A stretch of 64,000 nucleotides of DNA from Adiantum capillus-veneris (GCA_014529385.2 CM043945.1:97814612-97878611), one strand, 5' to 3'. Shown: positions 36,971 to 49,401, numbered from the stretch's first letter. Translations and numbers: made by a program. The notes: generated from the letters alone by a model not told the origin.

Positions 36971-38434
36971 TCAAGAGCTTGTTGATGTCTGGTTCTCTTT
37001 GTTTTCCTGGATTACACTCACTGCAAAATAAGGAACGACATCAGAGCCATTTTCATCACAAAACTTTGTTGTGGGAGCATCCTCCACGGCGCACACGTCC
37101 AGAGTAGCCAAGATGCGTTCCCATCCAAAAGGCTCTAACTCTTCTTCAAGAAATGGTTCTGGGATATAGTCACTGTCCTCTATAACCCGCCCTAGGATAC
37201 ATTCCTCACGTTTCAAGCTACCACATTGTGAAGCTCCACACATCCACAGTTCTTTAGGCTTACCTAACCAAGCTGGAAGTTCTGATCCTGCTATTGTGGT
37301 GGAATCAAACTCCTCTACCGGTGTTCTCGTCACATCCCTATAGCTATGGTCCCTCAAGTTTACCTTTGTTATGGTTTCCATATGTCTCAGGTTTATATGT
37401 TCGTAACCCCAATCTTGGACCATTTTCAATTGTCGCATGAATAGTCTTCCAAGAATGATGTCATAGTTGTTCTTCTTGCCAAAGCCAACAACATCAAAAG
37501 TGTGTTCATATTCAATGCCACAAGAAGTAACAAGTACTTTTTCTAGCAGTCCTAGGAGCTTTTCCTTGTGTCCGTCTGCAAGTTGTAGGGTCATTCGTGT
37601 GGATATCAAGGCAGGTTTTCCCCATTTTTTCCAAACATCTTTGGTTGCAATGGCCACACCAGCTCCACTGTCAAGGATTGCCATGGTTTTTACACCATTG
37701 AATTCCAAAGGAAGGGTGGTGTTTCCATCTTCTCCCTCGTAATACTCGCCTACCTTGTTTAATGGCATTGGCCTAGTATTTAGTTGAGGCATTTCAATCT
37801 CTCTGATGCCTTCCTCGATTTGAGTCATTGGGGTTTTTACACCAAATTTCTCTAGACATTTACCCACATTAGCCCACATGTTTGGTCTTATTCTAAGAAA
37901 CTCGGCTAACATTATTGTACAAGTGACTGGGGTAGATAGAATATCTACTAGCCCCTTTGAATCGATGGCCTTGTTGGGAGTCAATCTATGTGATGGGACT
38001 GCAACCACATCTGACTTGGTCTCGTACTCTCCCAAGTAGGACGGTAGTGTTCTTAGCGAATGGGGTTGACTATTCATAGATTGTACAGATCCTTTGTCGC
38101 CCCAATAAGATCGCACGTCTAGATTCATTTGAGATCCAGTCTCAAATTCCTCTATTGGTGGTAGAAACACTCCTCGTTCATCACCAGTCTTGTCTACTCA
38201 TCTTCTTAGGTCATCGGCTTCATTGGCCTCTCTGACTTGTTTCCACAATTCATCAAGACCATCTATCTCTTTACAATCCTCATGTATAGCTTGGTGAAAT
38301 CCCTCGAAAGAGTTATCCGTGGTATTCAGTACTATCCTTGGTTCTAATGCTGGGTCTTCGAGGTTTGGTCTGTGCTCATGACTAGAATATGGCTCTTTTA
38401 GTTCCTGGTTTGGTGGGATTACTTGTGTAGGCAT
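36971..38434 (-). pseudogene. Retropepsin-like protease of the nested element
   Basis: One frame from 38434 to the TGA at 36971, with an in-frame TGA at 38198-38200. The protease core is clear: LPLEFNGVKTMAILDSGAGV holds the catalytic D-S-G-A (37661-37672), followed by TLQLADGHKEKLLG and DIILGRLFMRQLKMVQDW. Such proteases cleave gag products. A long C-terminal extension (about 140 residues, with WMCGASQCGSLKREECILG) separates it from the Trp-repeat frame. The reading frame shown as starting at 38170 begins with GTG and is simply the continuation after the stop. Confidence 0.8.
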
Positions 38435-39137
38435 GACACGATAACATCCTCAGGTTTTGCCACTGGTGGTTCTAGTAAAGCTTGGGCTGTTTGAATCATT
38501 TTCTTACACATTTCAAACCTTTGCTTTTCTAGTTCCGCATAGGGATATGTGATCCACCTGTGTTCTTGGGTTTGGTTGTTTTTGAGCCTCACATCATAGG
38601 CTTTCAAGAGGGTATCTAATGTCTCATTAACCTTCTCTGCCAACACAGATCCTCCTAAACTAGCACTTCTCGGTTTCTCATCCGTGGATGGTTCTTCTAG
38701 AGGTTTAACCATCTGTGTAAGAGAAGGTGCCTCCTTTTCCTCATGTTGTTTTATCTTCTTCTCAGCTTCGGTAAGCTTCGGTAAGCTTCTCAGCTAGGGA
38801 TTTTTGCTCTCGTTCCCTGCGTGCTTTCATCCTAGTCTTTCTAGCTTTCCAACTATTTCGTTTGCTCTTGGTTTTCTGACTAGGTGCGTCTGTCTTTGGT
38901 CCATCATATGTCTTTGGACTCATGTCATTTTCGTGTTCTTTGTCTCTGGATTCTCATCAGCTTTCTTTTGAGCTTGTGCTCTCGTAACTACTTGAACTGG
39001 TACAACATTTTCATTTTCTGAGCTACTAGGTAGCTGAACAATCCCTGATACATTTGTCGTGATTTTCCTGATTTGGTTTGGGTTTTTTGGGCAATCGGGG
39101 ATCAATTGAGTGATGCCATACTCAAGACAATAGGCAT
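38435..39137 (-). pseudogene. Gag to protease linker, frameshifted
   Basis: Protein-like throughout but in changing frames: NAYCLEYGITQLIPDC and VQVVTRAQAQKK (about 39126-38922), then after an overlapping TGA/ATG at 38920-38923 a basic stretch KTKSKRNSWKARKTRMKARR, then after a 10-base tandem duplication a frame with EKVNETLDTLLKAYDVRL and YAELEKQRFEMCKKM (38712-38419). The last part matches sequence at 50450-50620 of the old gag. Function unknown; Gag C-terminal region by position. Confidence 0.6.
38766..38785 (+). repeat. 10-base tandem duplication causing a frameshift
   Basis: CTTCGGTAAG occurs twice in a row. Ten is not a multiple of three, so the copy shifts the linker frame. Discounting one copy leaves the upstream and downstream frames continuous. 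Confidence 0.85.
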
Positions 39138-40835
39138 TTACTTCTCTGGTTGAGGAGATTCTTTTAGCATTTCCTCTTGGCTATAAGCAAGCTTTGACCT
39201 AGATAAGCCGCTATTTGCAATGAATCGCAATGTCCTTTCGTCCATTTCATACCTTCTTTCTTTCTCCTGAAACCCAGGAGGTGGAGGTTGTATCGGCCTC
39301 ACCACTCCATGTGTTTCTCTCACATTTTGTTGCTCCGAAGGGTAGTATTCACTTTGGTTGATATACCACATTGTAGCTGGTACTGGCGTTGGTTTATTTG
39401 ATGATTCCTTCATTGGCATGTATCTCATGTCTACCGGCATTCTAGCACCTGGTAGCGGAGGTTGTTGTCCTAAGACAAGCTGTGGCCTTAAAACTCCTAC
39501 TGGTCCTGGCGCATTCCCCGTAATGTATCTAGGCGGAGTAGGTGCTTCTGGAATAGGTTGTACATACCTCTCCCTAGCATTTTCCATGCTGTAATAGCAC
39601 TCTTCACCCGTATGGTTCGTCCATTTTCTCTCAATTTCACACCACTTTGGCTCTCCCAAATCAGACCTTACAAGAGGAATCAACCTCTTGACCAAGTCGT
39701 CGATAAGCTTTTCTTGATCAATAGGTGCCGTTGGCTTGGCAATGGACTCACTTATCTGTGAAACACTGTGCTGAGAGGATGTGTCATCTCCTTGACTCTT
39801 TAAGTCCTTTTCTTTGTATGCCTCACAGTTATCCACTAGATAAAGAGCCTCTTTCATCAACTCGTTTAGCGTCATCTTCCTTATCATATGCAGATCCTTC
39901 TGAAGGCCCTCATCTCTCATTCCCTGGATAAAGATCAGCATCAGTCATGCTGCTTGTGTAGGTAATTCAGCTCTCGGACAGAGCTTAACATATCTCTTGA
40001 GCCGTAATGATGCTTTGCGTACTGATTCATTCTCTTTCTGTTTGAATCTATGGATTTGCGAGACCGTGTTGTGAGCAATGCCTTTTGGCAAGAATTCTTC
40101 AATAAACTCCTCAAACAGCTCATCTAGGGTCTCAAAATCCCATTTTTCCACCGAGTCAAACCATGTAGTTGCATCATCTTCTAGAGTCAATCCAAATCCC
40201 GCAAACTGTGTCGCAAAATCTGCAACTTCCTCTGCTCTAATCACTCTTCTAAAAGCCATTACGTGATCTCTCGGGTCTTTATCTCCGGAGTATTTTTTGT
40301 TTACCCATTTCTGGACTTGGGATGGTCTAGCTCGTCGATTGTCTACAAGTCTAACCAGATACTCTCCCAATCCTTCCCTCGTTATCGTTCTTGAAGGGAA
40401 TCCTGGTGGCTCTCTTCTTGAAATTCCTATAGGAATTCTCGTGTTTGGTGGAGGCATTTGTGGTCCTTCATTGACCAAATATCCACCTCTTTCTAGCACA
40501 GTCTGTGGATTTGTGCTTTCTACAACTCTGTATTCTCGTCCATACTTGTCGACAACTATAGATCACCAATGACAGTCGACTCCGTATGTGTAGACATATA
40601 AGAGCTTGTAATCCGTTATCTCTTCTAGGTTTGGATCTGAGCACCTATAAATATTGACCTCATTGTCGTCAATGTATCTATATAGTCCTTCACTCTCATG
40701 ACCAATCATCCAAACTCTCTCAACAAGATGGGTCTTTCTGAATTGCAAGTTTGGAAGATCCATTGTGGGAGGATATTCCTCTATCGTCGGGATCTCCAAG
40801 CTTGTGTAAGCTGCGTTTGAATCTAGGGTAGACAT
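39138..40835 (-). pseudogene. Gag of the nested gypsy element
   Basis: One frame from ATG 40835 (MSTLDSNAAYTS) to 39138, broken by two TGA codons (40563-40565 and 39945-39947). The capsid-like core lies in the middle: VQKWVNKKYSGDKDPRDHV, LTLEDDATTWFDSVEKW, LDELFEEFIEEFLP, and ESVRKASLRLKRYVKLCP. Later come KWCEIERKWTNHTGEECYY and a Pro-rich tail. Gag forms the particle that packages element RNA. Both stops are single-base steps from CGA, in line with loss of methylated CG. Homologous to the old gag at 25028-26790. Confidence 0.8.
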
Positions 40836-43200
40836 GATTTCTAGGCTTAAGAGCTTTTGCTTGGTTCAAGTAGACTTAGTCCACTGTGTTCAAGTGCTTT
40901 GGTTAGGGAAAAGTCGAAACTATGTCCAAAACCGCAACCGTTTCGTCACAATTCTCGCAAATTGTCGCTTTTAGGCACCCCTAGCTTGCGGATGTATTTT
41001 GAGGCCTCAAACGACGTTTTTTTCAAAGTTGAACTAAATGGTTATGCTCTAAGATCTGTAGAGCCGCTCTCAGGCTACGTTTTGATATAAAAACTTTTCC
41101 GATCCGATACCGTTTGTGAAAGTTATGGCCAAAACAGTGAAATGCAGTTTAGAATGGTCAAAATGAGCCCAAATTCAAATTTTAAAAGAAGATTTGGGAT
41201 CTCCGTGACACTATGAACAGTTCTGTATGGTCAAAAGTACAGTTGGATCCTAAAACTGGCCTAGAGACATCCTACGCGTAGGATATCTATATGCTCAGAA
41301 TTTAACAAAATTTAGTCCAGAGACTCCCCTTAAGTCCAGCAACACAATGGTAAGCTCAGAATTTTGTTTGGACCTAAAAATGGCCTTGAGACATCCTACG
41401 CGTAGGATGTCTTTTTGCTCAGAATGACGTGAAATTTTCACCCCAACTTCTCCTTGATGTGCTGATCACAGTGGTGTGCTCATAAGTTGGTTTGGAGTCC
41501 TAAATCAAGCTGGAGACATCCTACGCGTAGGATGTCTAACTGCTCAGATTTTGTCCAAACTTGCACTGTAGCTTCCCCTTTAGGTGCTAAACTCACAGCT
41601 ATTTTTACTTTTTGATTCTGACGCCTATAGGTTGGTCAAATGATCAAGAATCTGTTCCAAAGGCCTGATGTCCGTTCTGATGAATTCACCAGTCAAATCA
41701 ACTCCAAATTGGACCAAATTTGCCTAAGAGGCTTGCCTAAGGCTATATGACAGCATGGTATGGTCACAGTAGAATTTTGGTTTCAGAATTATGCAGTAGA
41801 CATCCTACGCGTAGGATGTCTAACTACTCAGAATTGCCCCAAATTTGAACCATAGACTCTCCTTAAGGTGCTGATCACTGTGGTATGCTCAGAATTTTGC
41901 TTAGAGTCTTAAATCACACAGAAGACATCCTACGCGTAGGATGTCTTTTTGGCCTGTTTGACCCCAGACTTGTCCCACAGCTCCCCCTTGATGTCAGTAA
42001 CCCAGTGCTATACTTAGATTTTAATTTGGATGTCAAGAGACCCCAAAACTAGTTGTTCTTGCCTTTTTCAGTCAAAAATACTAAAGTCTGCTTAAAACCC
42101 AATTTTCTCACCCAAATGAGCTAAAAACTCTCACATGCACTCAAAACATCATGTATAACATGCACATGAAGTCACCCTATGGTTTGGTCTCAAAAATTAT
42201 GCCTTGGGCACAATTTGGGTAGGATGTCTGGCAATTTTCGTCTTTTAGTCTTATCCTATCAAGAAATGGTCAAATTTCCACTTTCCAGGTGAAAATAGGG
42301 TAAACCTACCTTCTAAACACAATGGTAACCTCAGATTTTCAAAAAAATGCCCAGATCACCCTGTAGACATCCTACGCGTAGGATGTCTACTGCTGATTTT
42401 TTCAGATTGAAGTGTCCCTGATGCTTCCTTATGCTCTCAGCAAGTGCAAGTATGCTTCACAATTGCAAAAACATGCAAAAATCACTCAATTTAAGCCTTT
42501 TCTGAAATTTTACGTTTTCTGACTCCGCCTTTTGGCTTTTGGTCAACAAAATTAGGGGAAAAACACCCAAATCAATATGTTACAAAGGTAAAACCTACCC
42601 TCTAAACCCACTGGTGCAGTCAGAATTTTCAAATTTGGTCTCCAAAACCCCCTTGAGACATCCTACGCGTAGGATGTCTATGTTTACAAAATTGCAGGTT
42701 TTCTTCACAGAACCCTTGCAAATGCTCTTTTATATGCACAGCATCAGTCAGTCATACAAAAATATCCACAAAAGCTTGTTTAATACATTTTTACCCTCAA
42801 AAGCACACTTTTCCGTGATTTCAAATGCAATCAAGAACTTTAGCAAATAATTCAATTTTGAATAGCTCTAGATCAGAATCGGATCACTTACCTAAAGCTA
42901 CTCCTACAAATCATATGGGGTTTTGCATCTATGAGTAGAAAAACGCTTCACTGCCACACACGGACTAGTAAACGCTTTTATCACCTCACAAATCACTTGA
43001 CCACCAACAACTACTCTAATCCACAGATCCTAACTAAACCTATCTAGTCGCAGACCCGCGGCAAGACACACGCTTCCTGGCTATCCACTTGATCGCGGAA
43101 TATCCTCTTCCGGATCCACTTAAGAAAAACGCTTTCTTTAGCCGAAACTAAATCAAGCAACCATCACACGAGTGTTAGTAGGAAACCTACTTAGGTCCTT
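40836..43200 (-). other. Leader of the nested element
   Basis: 2.4 kb between the primer site and gag. No frame resembles a gene. It is built of loosely repeated units of about 125 bases containing GCTCAGAATTTTG-like phrases and the palindromes listed separately. Confidence 0.7.
41266..42678. repeat. Seven copies of a 22-bp palindrome in the leader
   Basis: Core ACATCCTACGCGTAGGATGT, extended by G and C to 22 bases, at 41266-41287 (one mismatch), 41390-41411, 41515-41536, 41799-41820, 41924-41945, 42366-42387 and 42657-42678. Six copies are perfect. Spacings are 124, 125, 284, 125, 442 and 291, so the base unit is about 125. A half-site lies near 42232. The centre ACGCGT fits the VCGCGB pattern bound by plant CAMTA factors. 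In RNA each copy could fold on itself or pair with another molecule. Confidence 0.95.
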
Positions 43201-43221
43201 CGATCCCCGGAAGCGGCGCCA
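43201..43221 (-). promoter_or_regulatory. Primer-binding site, tRNA-Asp type
   Basis: Minus strand reads TGGCGCCGCTTCCGGGGATC, starting one base inside the 5' LTR. This is nearly the complement of the 3' end of plant tRNA-Asp, a common primer of plant gypsy elements. Confidence 0.85.
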
Positions 43222-43222
43222 A

Positions 43223-44180
43223 TGTTGGACGGAAGCGACTCACACACCCATGAAGTGCATGCAAACACTACCTAGATCAACATAATGTCAATCGAGGACA
43301 CAGATGACACGATAGGCACACGGAGGAAATCTCTTTAGCTTGTCAGGCTGAGACCATCCTACACATACAACACTTTGGAAGGCCAACTAAACCACAATCA
43401 AGAACCTCACTGCCCTCAACTACACCACCTAGCCACATACACACATACGGAAGGTAACTCACCTAATCATGCCAGATTCATACGAAACTTAAGGAACACC
43501 ATCCCCTCACTAGGATACACCTTTTCCTACGCTTCTACACTCAAAACCCTCACTCTAAACCCATCTGCGGAAAACGCATAGGATGACAGAGTAGAATTTT
43601 GAAAGTGCCCAAAACTAAAATTTATGAGTACCAATGCATAGCTTATGTCGCCACGATTCTATAGACTACTAGCACGCAGAAAACAGACATCGTTTGATAC
43701 ACTTACGACCACAAATAGCTCGTAGATGCGTCGACGTGTGCGCTTCGTCTCGCGTGGAATGCTTGGCGTTGTCGCATAGCTCTCCTCGAGCCTACAGCAA
43801 TGGTGCAGTCGGATCTCCAATGTGTTGAGCGAGCCGGGCGTAGCTAGAGGATGAAGCTCACACTCACACTCTTTCTCTCTCACACACAGTAGACAGCAGC
43901 GCTAAGTTTTTTATTATGATTAAAGTCTTTTTACAAAATGACCTAGGTACCTTATATACTAAGGCTACCTTAGGTTTAACCAAAAAATGGGGTTGAAAGG
44001 GTCAAATGGCTTTGTATTTAGAATCTGGAAGTGCCATTGCATCCCGGCTTCTGAAACTAGAATAACTACTCATTACAAATGACGTTTATAGCCATAATCC
44101 ACAGCATTTCATAACTCGCAAAAGATAAGACTTTGGTACGAAACTTGAGTTATGTTGTGTTGTTGACCCAGCGGTCAACA
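43223..44180 (-). repeat. 5' LTR of the nested gypsy element
   Basis: 958 bases, plus-strand ends TGTTGGACGG...CGGTCAACA, followed by the AAGAA duplication. Confidence 0.95.
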
Positions 44181-44185
44181 AAGAA
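44181..44185. repeat. Target-site duplication AAGAA (right)
   Basis: Exact copy of 32835-32839. Confidence 0.9.
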
Positions 44186-47100
44186 CCATAGCTTAGAAGC
44201 AAAAATTACTTAATCCACGCATGGAGAATGGAGAGATAAACAAAAGATAAATATCATGGAAGGATTTCACCTATTCATGCTCTTTGTGCATCCTTGAGCA
44301 AGCATCCCCTTTGTAGAGAAGTCTCTTGATCCTTTTACTTACAATCCAAGCTTCTTGAAGCTAAGTGTAAACACAAGCTGAAAAGGTCTTTTATTGAAAT
44401 TCAAAAGCACACAAAAAACATTAATGAAAACCTAAAGCTAGGGTCTTGCATACCCGAATTTGCCAAAGGGAAAAACCCTAGGGAAAAAAATACCTTTGGT
44501 TATGCACATTGTGCTCTTTAGTAGCAAGTATATGCATACATATCGAAAATGAGAGAGAAAATTGCTTCTAAGTAAGCTCAAATTTTACAATTTAGAAGTC
44601 TCTCATGCATGATAAAAAGTTGATTAATTTCTAGCTCAATTGAAATGTGGAATTTAAAACAAGCAAAGAGCTAGAAACAATACAACTTGATTAAATAAAG
44701 TGGCTCTTGAAAGCCAAATTTTACACTTTTAAATCCCTCCAAAAAAGTTGTCTAACAACTAGCTCACATAAAATTTTACAATTTTTAGAGCAATCTATGA
44801 GAAAGAAATTCAAGTAGGAGAAAGTGAAGAAAGTGGTCACCATCCTTGCCTACTTCTTCCTCTTCCTCTTTGTCGTCACCATCGTCTAACCCGGAGAGAA
44901 GTGACTCACCATCAAACTCGGAATCTTCAAAGCTCTAAAATATTTCCATGCATTTCCAAAAGTTAACCCATCAATGGTGGGAAAGCATACATGCTCAAGG
45001 TGAATTTCTAAAGACATGGAAAGCTTTGAGTATTGCTATTATGAAGAAATTCCTTAGAACTGATGCCAAAGATAAAGTCCTAGCTCAAGATGACTGCAAC
45101 TTGATGAAATGAAAATGAATGGCTCTTAATAGCCAAATTTTGTACTTGAGAGCTCCATTTGGGTAAACACTAGCTCAAATGGAAAACATTTTCACTTTAG
45201 ACCAAGCTATGAGGAGGTAGCATGTATACAACTTTTAATCCAAAGAATTGGAATGGCTCTAAATAGCCAAGTTTTGTGATATGATGCAATGATGACCCCT
45301 TCTTGGATAAATGAAAGTTCTTGTTGCCCAAAACCCCTCAAAAAAATTCAGCCATCAGTGCTCTTAAGCAGATCATTCAATCCAAGCAAAAAATGATCAA
45401 TCATAACCCCAAAATGCTCTCTTTGGCCATCAAACAAGCTTAATTTTAGTGTTTTTCAATGATTTTTCATTCAATTCAAGCACCAAAATGTACAAGCAAT
45501 GTCAAATCCAAATTTTAATGCACATTCTCCACTAAGCATGTATGTATCATCACTGTAACTCTTAATAAATGAAGCTCACATTCAAAGAAAATTTTCATTT
45601 AGTGTAATGTGAAATTCAATCAAGCCAAGCACATAAGCAAAAATAATTTAGTGCAGTAAGGTCGTTTATTTGCTCAATCAAGGCACACATCAATTTTATC
45701 TGAGGTGATCAATGAAATTTTGATTTTGATGCAAGTTTAATGCCAATATCTCAAAGTTGGTGCCAAACATTTACGTTCAAACCAAGCACTAAATTGTCAT
45801 GACACCCAAATCTTGCAGTTTTATGCAAATCCTACAAAAGTTTTCCAATCATCATGATAAAATTGATTGTTTAGCTCTCATGTAGCAACATACCAACAAT
45901 ATGGCCAATGAATGCACCTAAAACAAGTACCTCGATCTTCCATGCACCAAGTCTAGCACCCATAATCACGTCATCATGGAAAACAAATCCTCCAATTTTA
46001 TCCCCCATATGAAGGGTCAAAAGTTTTCATATCCATGCATCTAAACAAAGCACCATGGTTGTTCCTTCCTTTCGAGTCAAGCCACGGGGTGGGAACCCAT
46101 CTTTTTTTTGTGATTTAATGTTTTTTATTTTTATTTTTAAATACATGCTACTTGGTGAGGCGTGCAGGGCACGTGAGAGAGCATTGGAGACCTGGAGAGC
46201 TTTGGTGGGAGGGAAGGGGAGTGTGTGAGGATGGGTTGAGTGGACTTGGCACACCAAGTTAAGCAAGGCCTCAACTCCATATGTAGAGAAAAAGACAAAT
46301 TAGAGGGAGAACAAGGACGGTGCCACGGTGTGTTGTGCATCATCTGCATGTTCTTCAACCATGGAGATAAGACCTAGCTTGATGCAGATGAAGAACACTT
46401 GGTGCGCGAGCTCACCATAAGAAAGAAATTGGAATTTCTTTCACCACATTTATGGGGCTACATGCACATCAATTCATCATGTGCATGGCAGTGCCAAGCG
46501 CAGACTTGGGACTCGGTTGCTGAAGAAAGACAATAAATGTGGGTCTCTTGCGTTCTTTCTTATGCAAAAAGTGTGTGTGGCAGCTACAGGCAAGAGTGAG
46601 TCCTGGTTAGCCAAGGCGGGTTTCCAAAGGCATGCGGTGATGAAAGCATGTGCCTGTGTGGGGTATCACTAACTGCCAAGCTTCAGTGGGTGGGTGGTAT
46701 GGAGGTTATGGCCCATTGACGACAGCCGCGGCAGGTAGCGAGGGACGAGTCCCAAGGCTCGAGAGGCTGGAGCACTATTCAGCAAATCAACTGCCAACAA
46801 ACTTTACAAGTGTGTGTGGACCAGCTTAAGAGATTGTAGGTGAGCTCGTAGTGAGTGTCAATTGAGGCGGGTAGAGTGAGTGGGTGGGGTAGGAGACGAA
46901 AGTGGACTGCCATAAGCAGTTCGCGATTCCGCAGACTTAAATGGGGAAGAGTAGAGATTGACGGCATTCCAAATGTGTATGTGCCTGCGAACCAGGCGGC
47001 AAGAAGGGGCCGTTGATATAGGAGCTGCAAGAGATGTCATATGTGTGTTTTAATGTAGAAAGTGATGCGCGACTCAACAGGCAAAAGAAGCCAAGAGGTG

Positions 47101-47726
47101 CAAGTGAGACTCGGCGCAGATGGCGGGGCTAGGTGACTCAGATGGCGGGGCCAACGCGTGTGTGGGCTAGTGTGGGCTAACAGACGAACCCAAGAAGACA
47201 ATTTTTATTTAATTATTTTTTGTTAAAACCATTCTTTGAATATCTCTTGCCTAGAGGATGTTCCCGTGATAACTTAAGGACGATAATATTTGTTTGAGCC
47301 GTTGTGGCAAAATTCTCGGGGCTCTTTAGAATCGAGGGAGAGATGAGGGATCATGTGTGGGAGGGACACTATGGTACCAAAGTTCACGGACAGAACTACA
47401 TGATAGAAAATTAGGATGCATTGTCAAAAAATATCAAAAATCCATTTCAATGCACACTTTGGATTAAATAAATTCAATGCACAATTGTTAATCTCAAATC
47501 CATCAATTGAAAATTGCATACGCACAAAATGAGCAATCCAATCTTTATTGGCTATTTTCAACCTAATTATCAATCATCGCAACTCATTGGCTCATATTTG
47601 ATATCCACAATTATGCAGACCAAATTGGCACAAAACATTGGTCAATTCAAACCCAATTTTTACTCATCGCAAAATTAATTGCTCATATCTCACAGTCCTA
47701 ATCATCAACCCCTATCAGATTTGTCA

Positions 47727-47728
<2 letters not shown>

Positions 47729-47815
<87 letters not shown>
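47729..47815 (+). repeat. (TG)n microsatellite
   Basis: Uninterrupted TG tract of 87 bases. Cys-Val and Thr-His frames over it are artefacts. Confidence 0.98.
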
Positions 47816-47818
<3 letters not shown>

Positions 47819-49099
47819 GTAACTTCATGCTCATGATTATGGCAACTCATGGATGCACAAATTAATGAAATTTTTACCATATCAAATTGGCATACATGAC
47901 AATGGTCAAAAATCATCTTCAATTGGGTATTAATTGAATCATCCCAAGTCAATCAATTACATACACACCAATCTTTTAGGTCTAATAATCATCATAATTG
48001 GTAATTGCTCCCAATTATTCATCTTCAATTTGGACATTGAATGCCATTGAGTAGGCACACACACCCAAATTTAGGCCGAATTTATATGTGAAAACTTCCA
48101 TCAATTCCTCATTGTAATGCTAAAATTTCACACCTGATCAAGCATAAATGAATGTATGCATGCTCAATTTCTAAAAAATTAACACTATTTTGACCCAATC
48201 AAGCAATGCATACATTCAAAAATTAAGCACAAAAGTTCAAATTTGAATCAATTGGCAATGAAATTAGGCCTATCCCTAATGATTGCACTTTCATGCATAT
48301 TTCACAACAATCAAAAAGCATTTGGGTGCCCCAATTGACCATCAATCATTGAAAATCAAGTGGTCTTGGATGGACACACACACTCAATCTTTGCCCAAAT
48401 TTTTGGCAATTAGGCTTATCCAATGTTTGAATTAACCTAACATACACATCAATTACATGATTGCATACTAAAATATCATCAATTCCATCAATCTCTATGC
48501 ATGCACACACTCAAGATTAGGTGCACACACGCTTGAATTTTATGGCAGTTTTTTCCCTCTTTGGTGCATTACACACACAATGATTCTTATGCACACACCT
48601 GATTTCTTGTTGCAAATCAATCTTAATCTTGACATACACATCATTCATTAGTCAAAATTGACCGTCAATTTCATTCCAAAATAATCAAATTAGGCTCTCA
48701 AAGTATGTCAATTGATTTACACACCTAATCTTAACAATGAATTAGCAACACATTCGAATCAAATTAATCACTCAAAAATTGAATGGAGTAAGCCAATGCA
48801 CTTACAATCAATTGCATCCAGGCTAATCCTTGCTCCATGTGATGATTCCATCATGCACACACATATGTGGCTCTTCCTAATCAGCCCAAAAATTGACCAT
48901 TGTAGGCCAACAATCAAACACTCAAATCATCAAATTAGACATGGATTAGCACAATTAACTTGATAGAAGTGTTGATTCCATTTCTTATAAGGGGATTTGA
49001 ATATTCATTACACTTCAAATGTTAGCGGCGGTTAGGCTAGCAAAGTTAGTCAAAGATTAGTAAAATTAGTATGGAAATGAAGCAAAATTAGTAAGGGTT

Positions 49100-49258
49100 A
49101 GTATGAAATTAGTGAAATTGGAGGTGGAATTGGAGGTTTGGGGTATTTATAACTCAATTTTGGTTTGATTTGATGATGTTTGTGCAAGTAATTGAAGCTA
49201 AGTATGAAATTAGTGAAATTGGAGGTGGAATTGGAGGTTTGGGGTATTTATAACTCAA
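49100..49258 (+). repeat. 58-base direct repeat
   Basis: 49100-49157 is repeated exactly at 49201-49258, offset 101. It overlaps the inverted repeat beside it, suggesting a copy-back or template-switch event. Confidence 0.9.
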
Positions 49259-49312
49259 CAATTAGCTTCAATTACTTGCACAAACATCATCAAATTAAAC
49301 CAAAATTGAGTT
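49151..49312. repeat. 50-base inverted repeat (hairpin) next to the primer site
   Basis: 49151-49200 and 49263-49312 are reverse complements with a single mismatch, separated by 62 bases. It would form a long hairpin in the element RNA about 70 bases downstream of the primer site. Confidence 0.9.
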
Positions 49313-49379
49313 ACACACACTCAAAAATCAATGAAATTACTCGATTCTAAACATCCTATACTCACTAGCTTAGGTTATT

Positions 49380-49399
49380 GATCCCCGACAACGATGCCA
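49380..49399 (-). promoter_or_regulatory. Primer-binding site of the outer element
   Basis: Minus strand TGGCATCGTTGTCGGGGATC, two bases inside the 5' LTR. It matches the tRNA-Asp type site with a few C to T or G to A changes. Confidence 0.8.
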
Positions 49400-49401
49400 A
49401 A

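Larger units (their letters stand above)
44186..49379 (-). other. Interior of the outer element, 5' side, no gene
   Basis: 5.2 kb, mostly AT-rich, with no frame resembling gag or pol. A less AT-rich island (about 46480-47200) has several unremarkable frames. It also holds a (GT)n tract, a direct repeat and a long inverted repeat near the primer site. Confidence 0.6.

Noticed and set aside
36971-36973. Programmed stop readthrough between protease and Trp-repeat frame
   Set aside because: The following bases CAT do not fit known strong readthrough contexts, and three other TGA codons in the same element point to ordinary decay.
36778-37107. Plus-strand frame of 109 codons
   Set aside because: Antisense to the protease and Trp-repeat frames, which have clear motifs.
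41266-42678. Possible CRISPR-like array
   Set aside because: Repeats are perfect palindromes with irregular spacings of 124-442 bases in a plant retroelement leader; the spacers are themselves related. Not CRISPR.
43201-43221. Possible tRNA-Asp gene end
   Set aside because: Only the 3' acceptor complement is present, one base from an LTR. This is a primer-binding site, not a tRNA gene.
47638-47952. Cys-Val and Thr-His rich frames
   Set aside because: Translations of the (TG)n tract.
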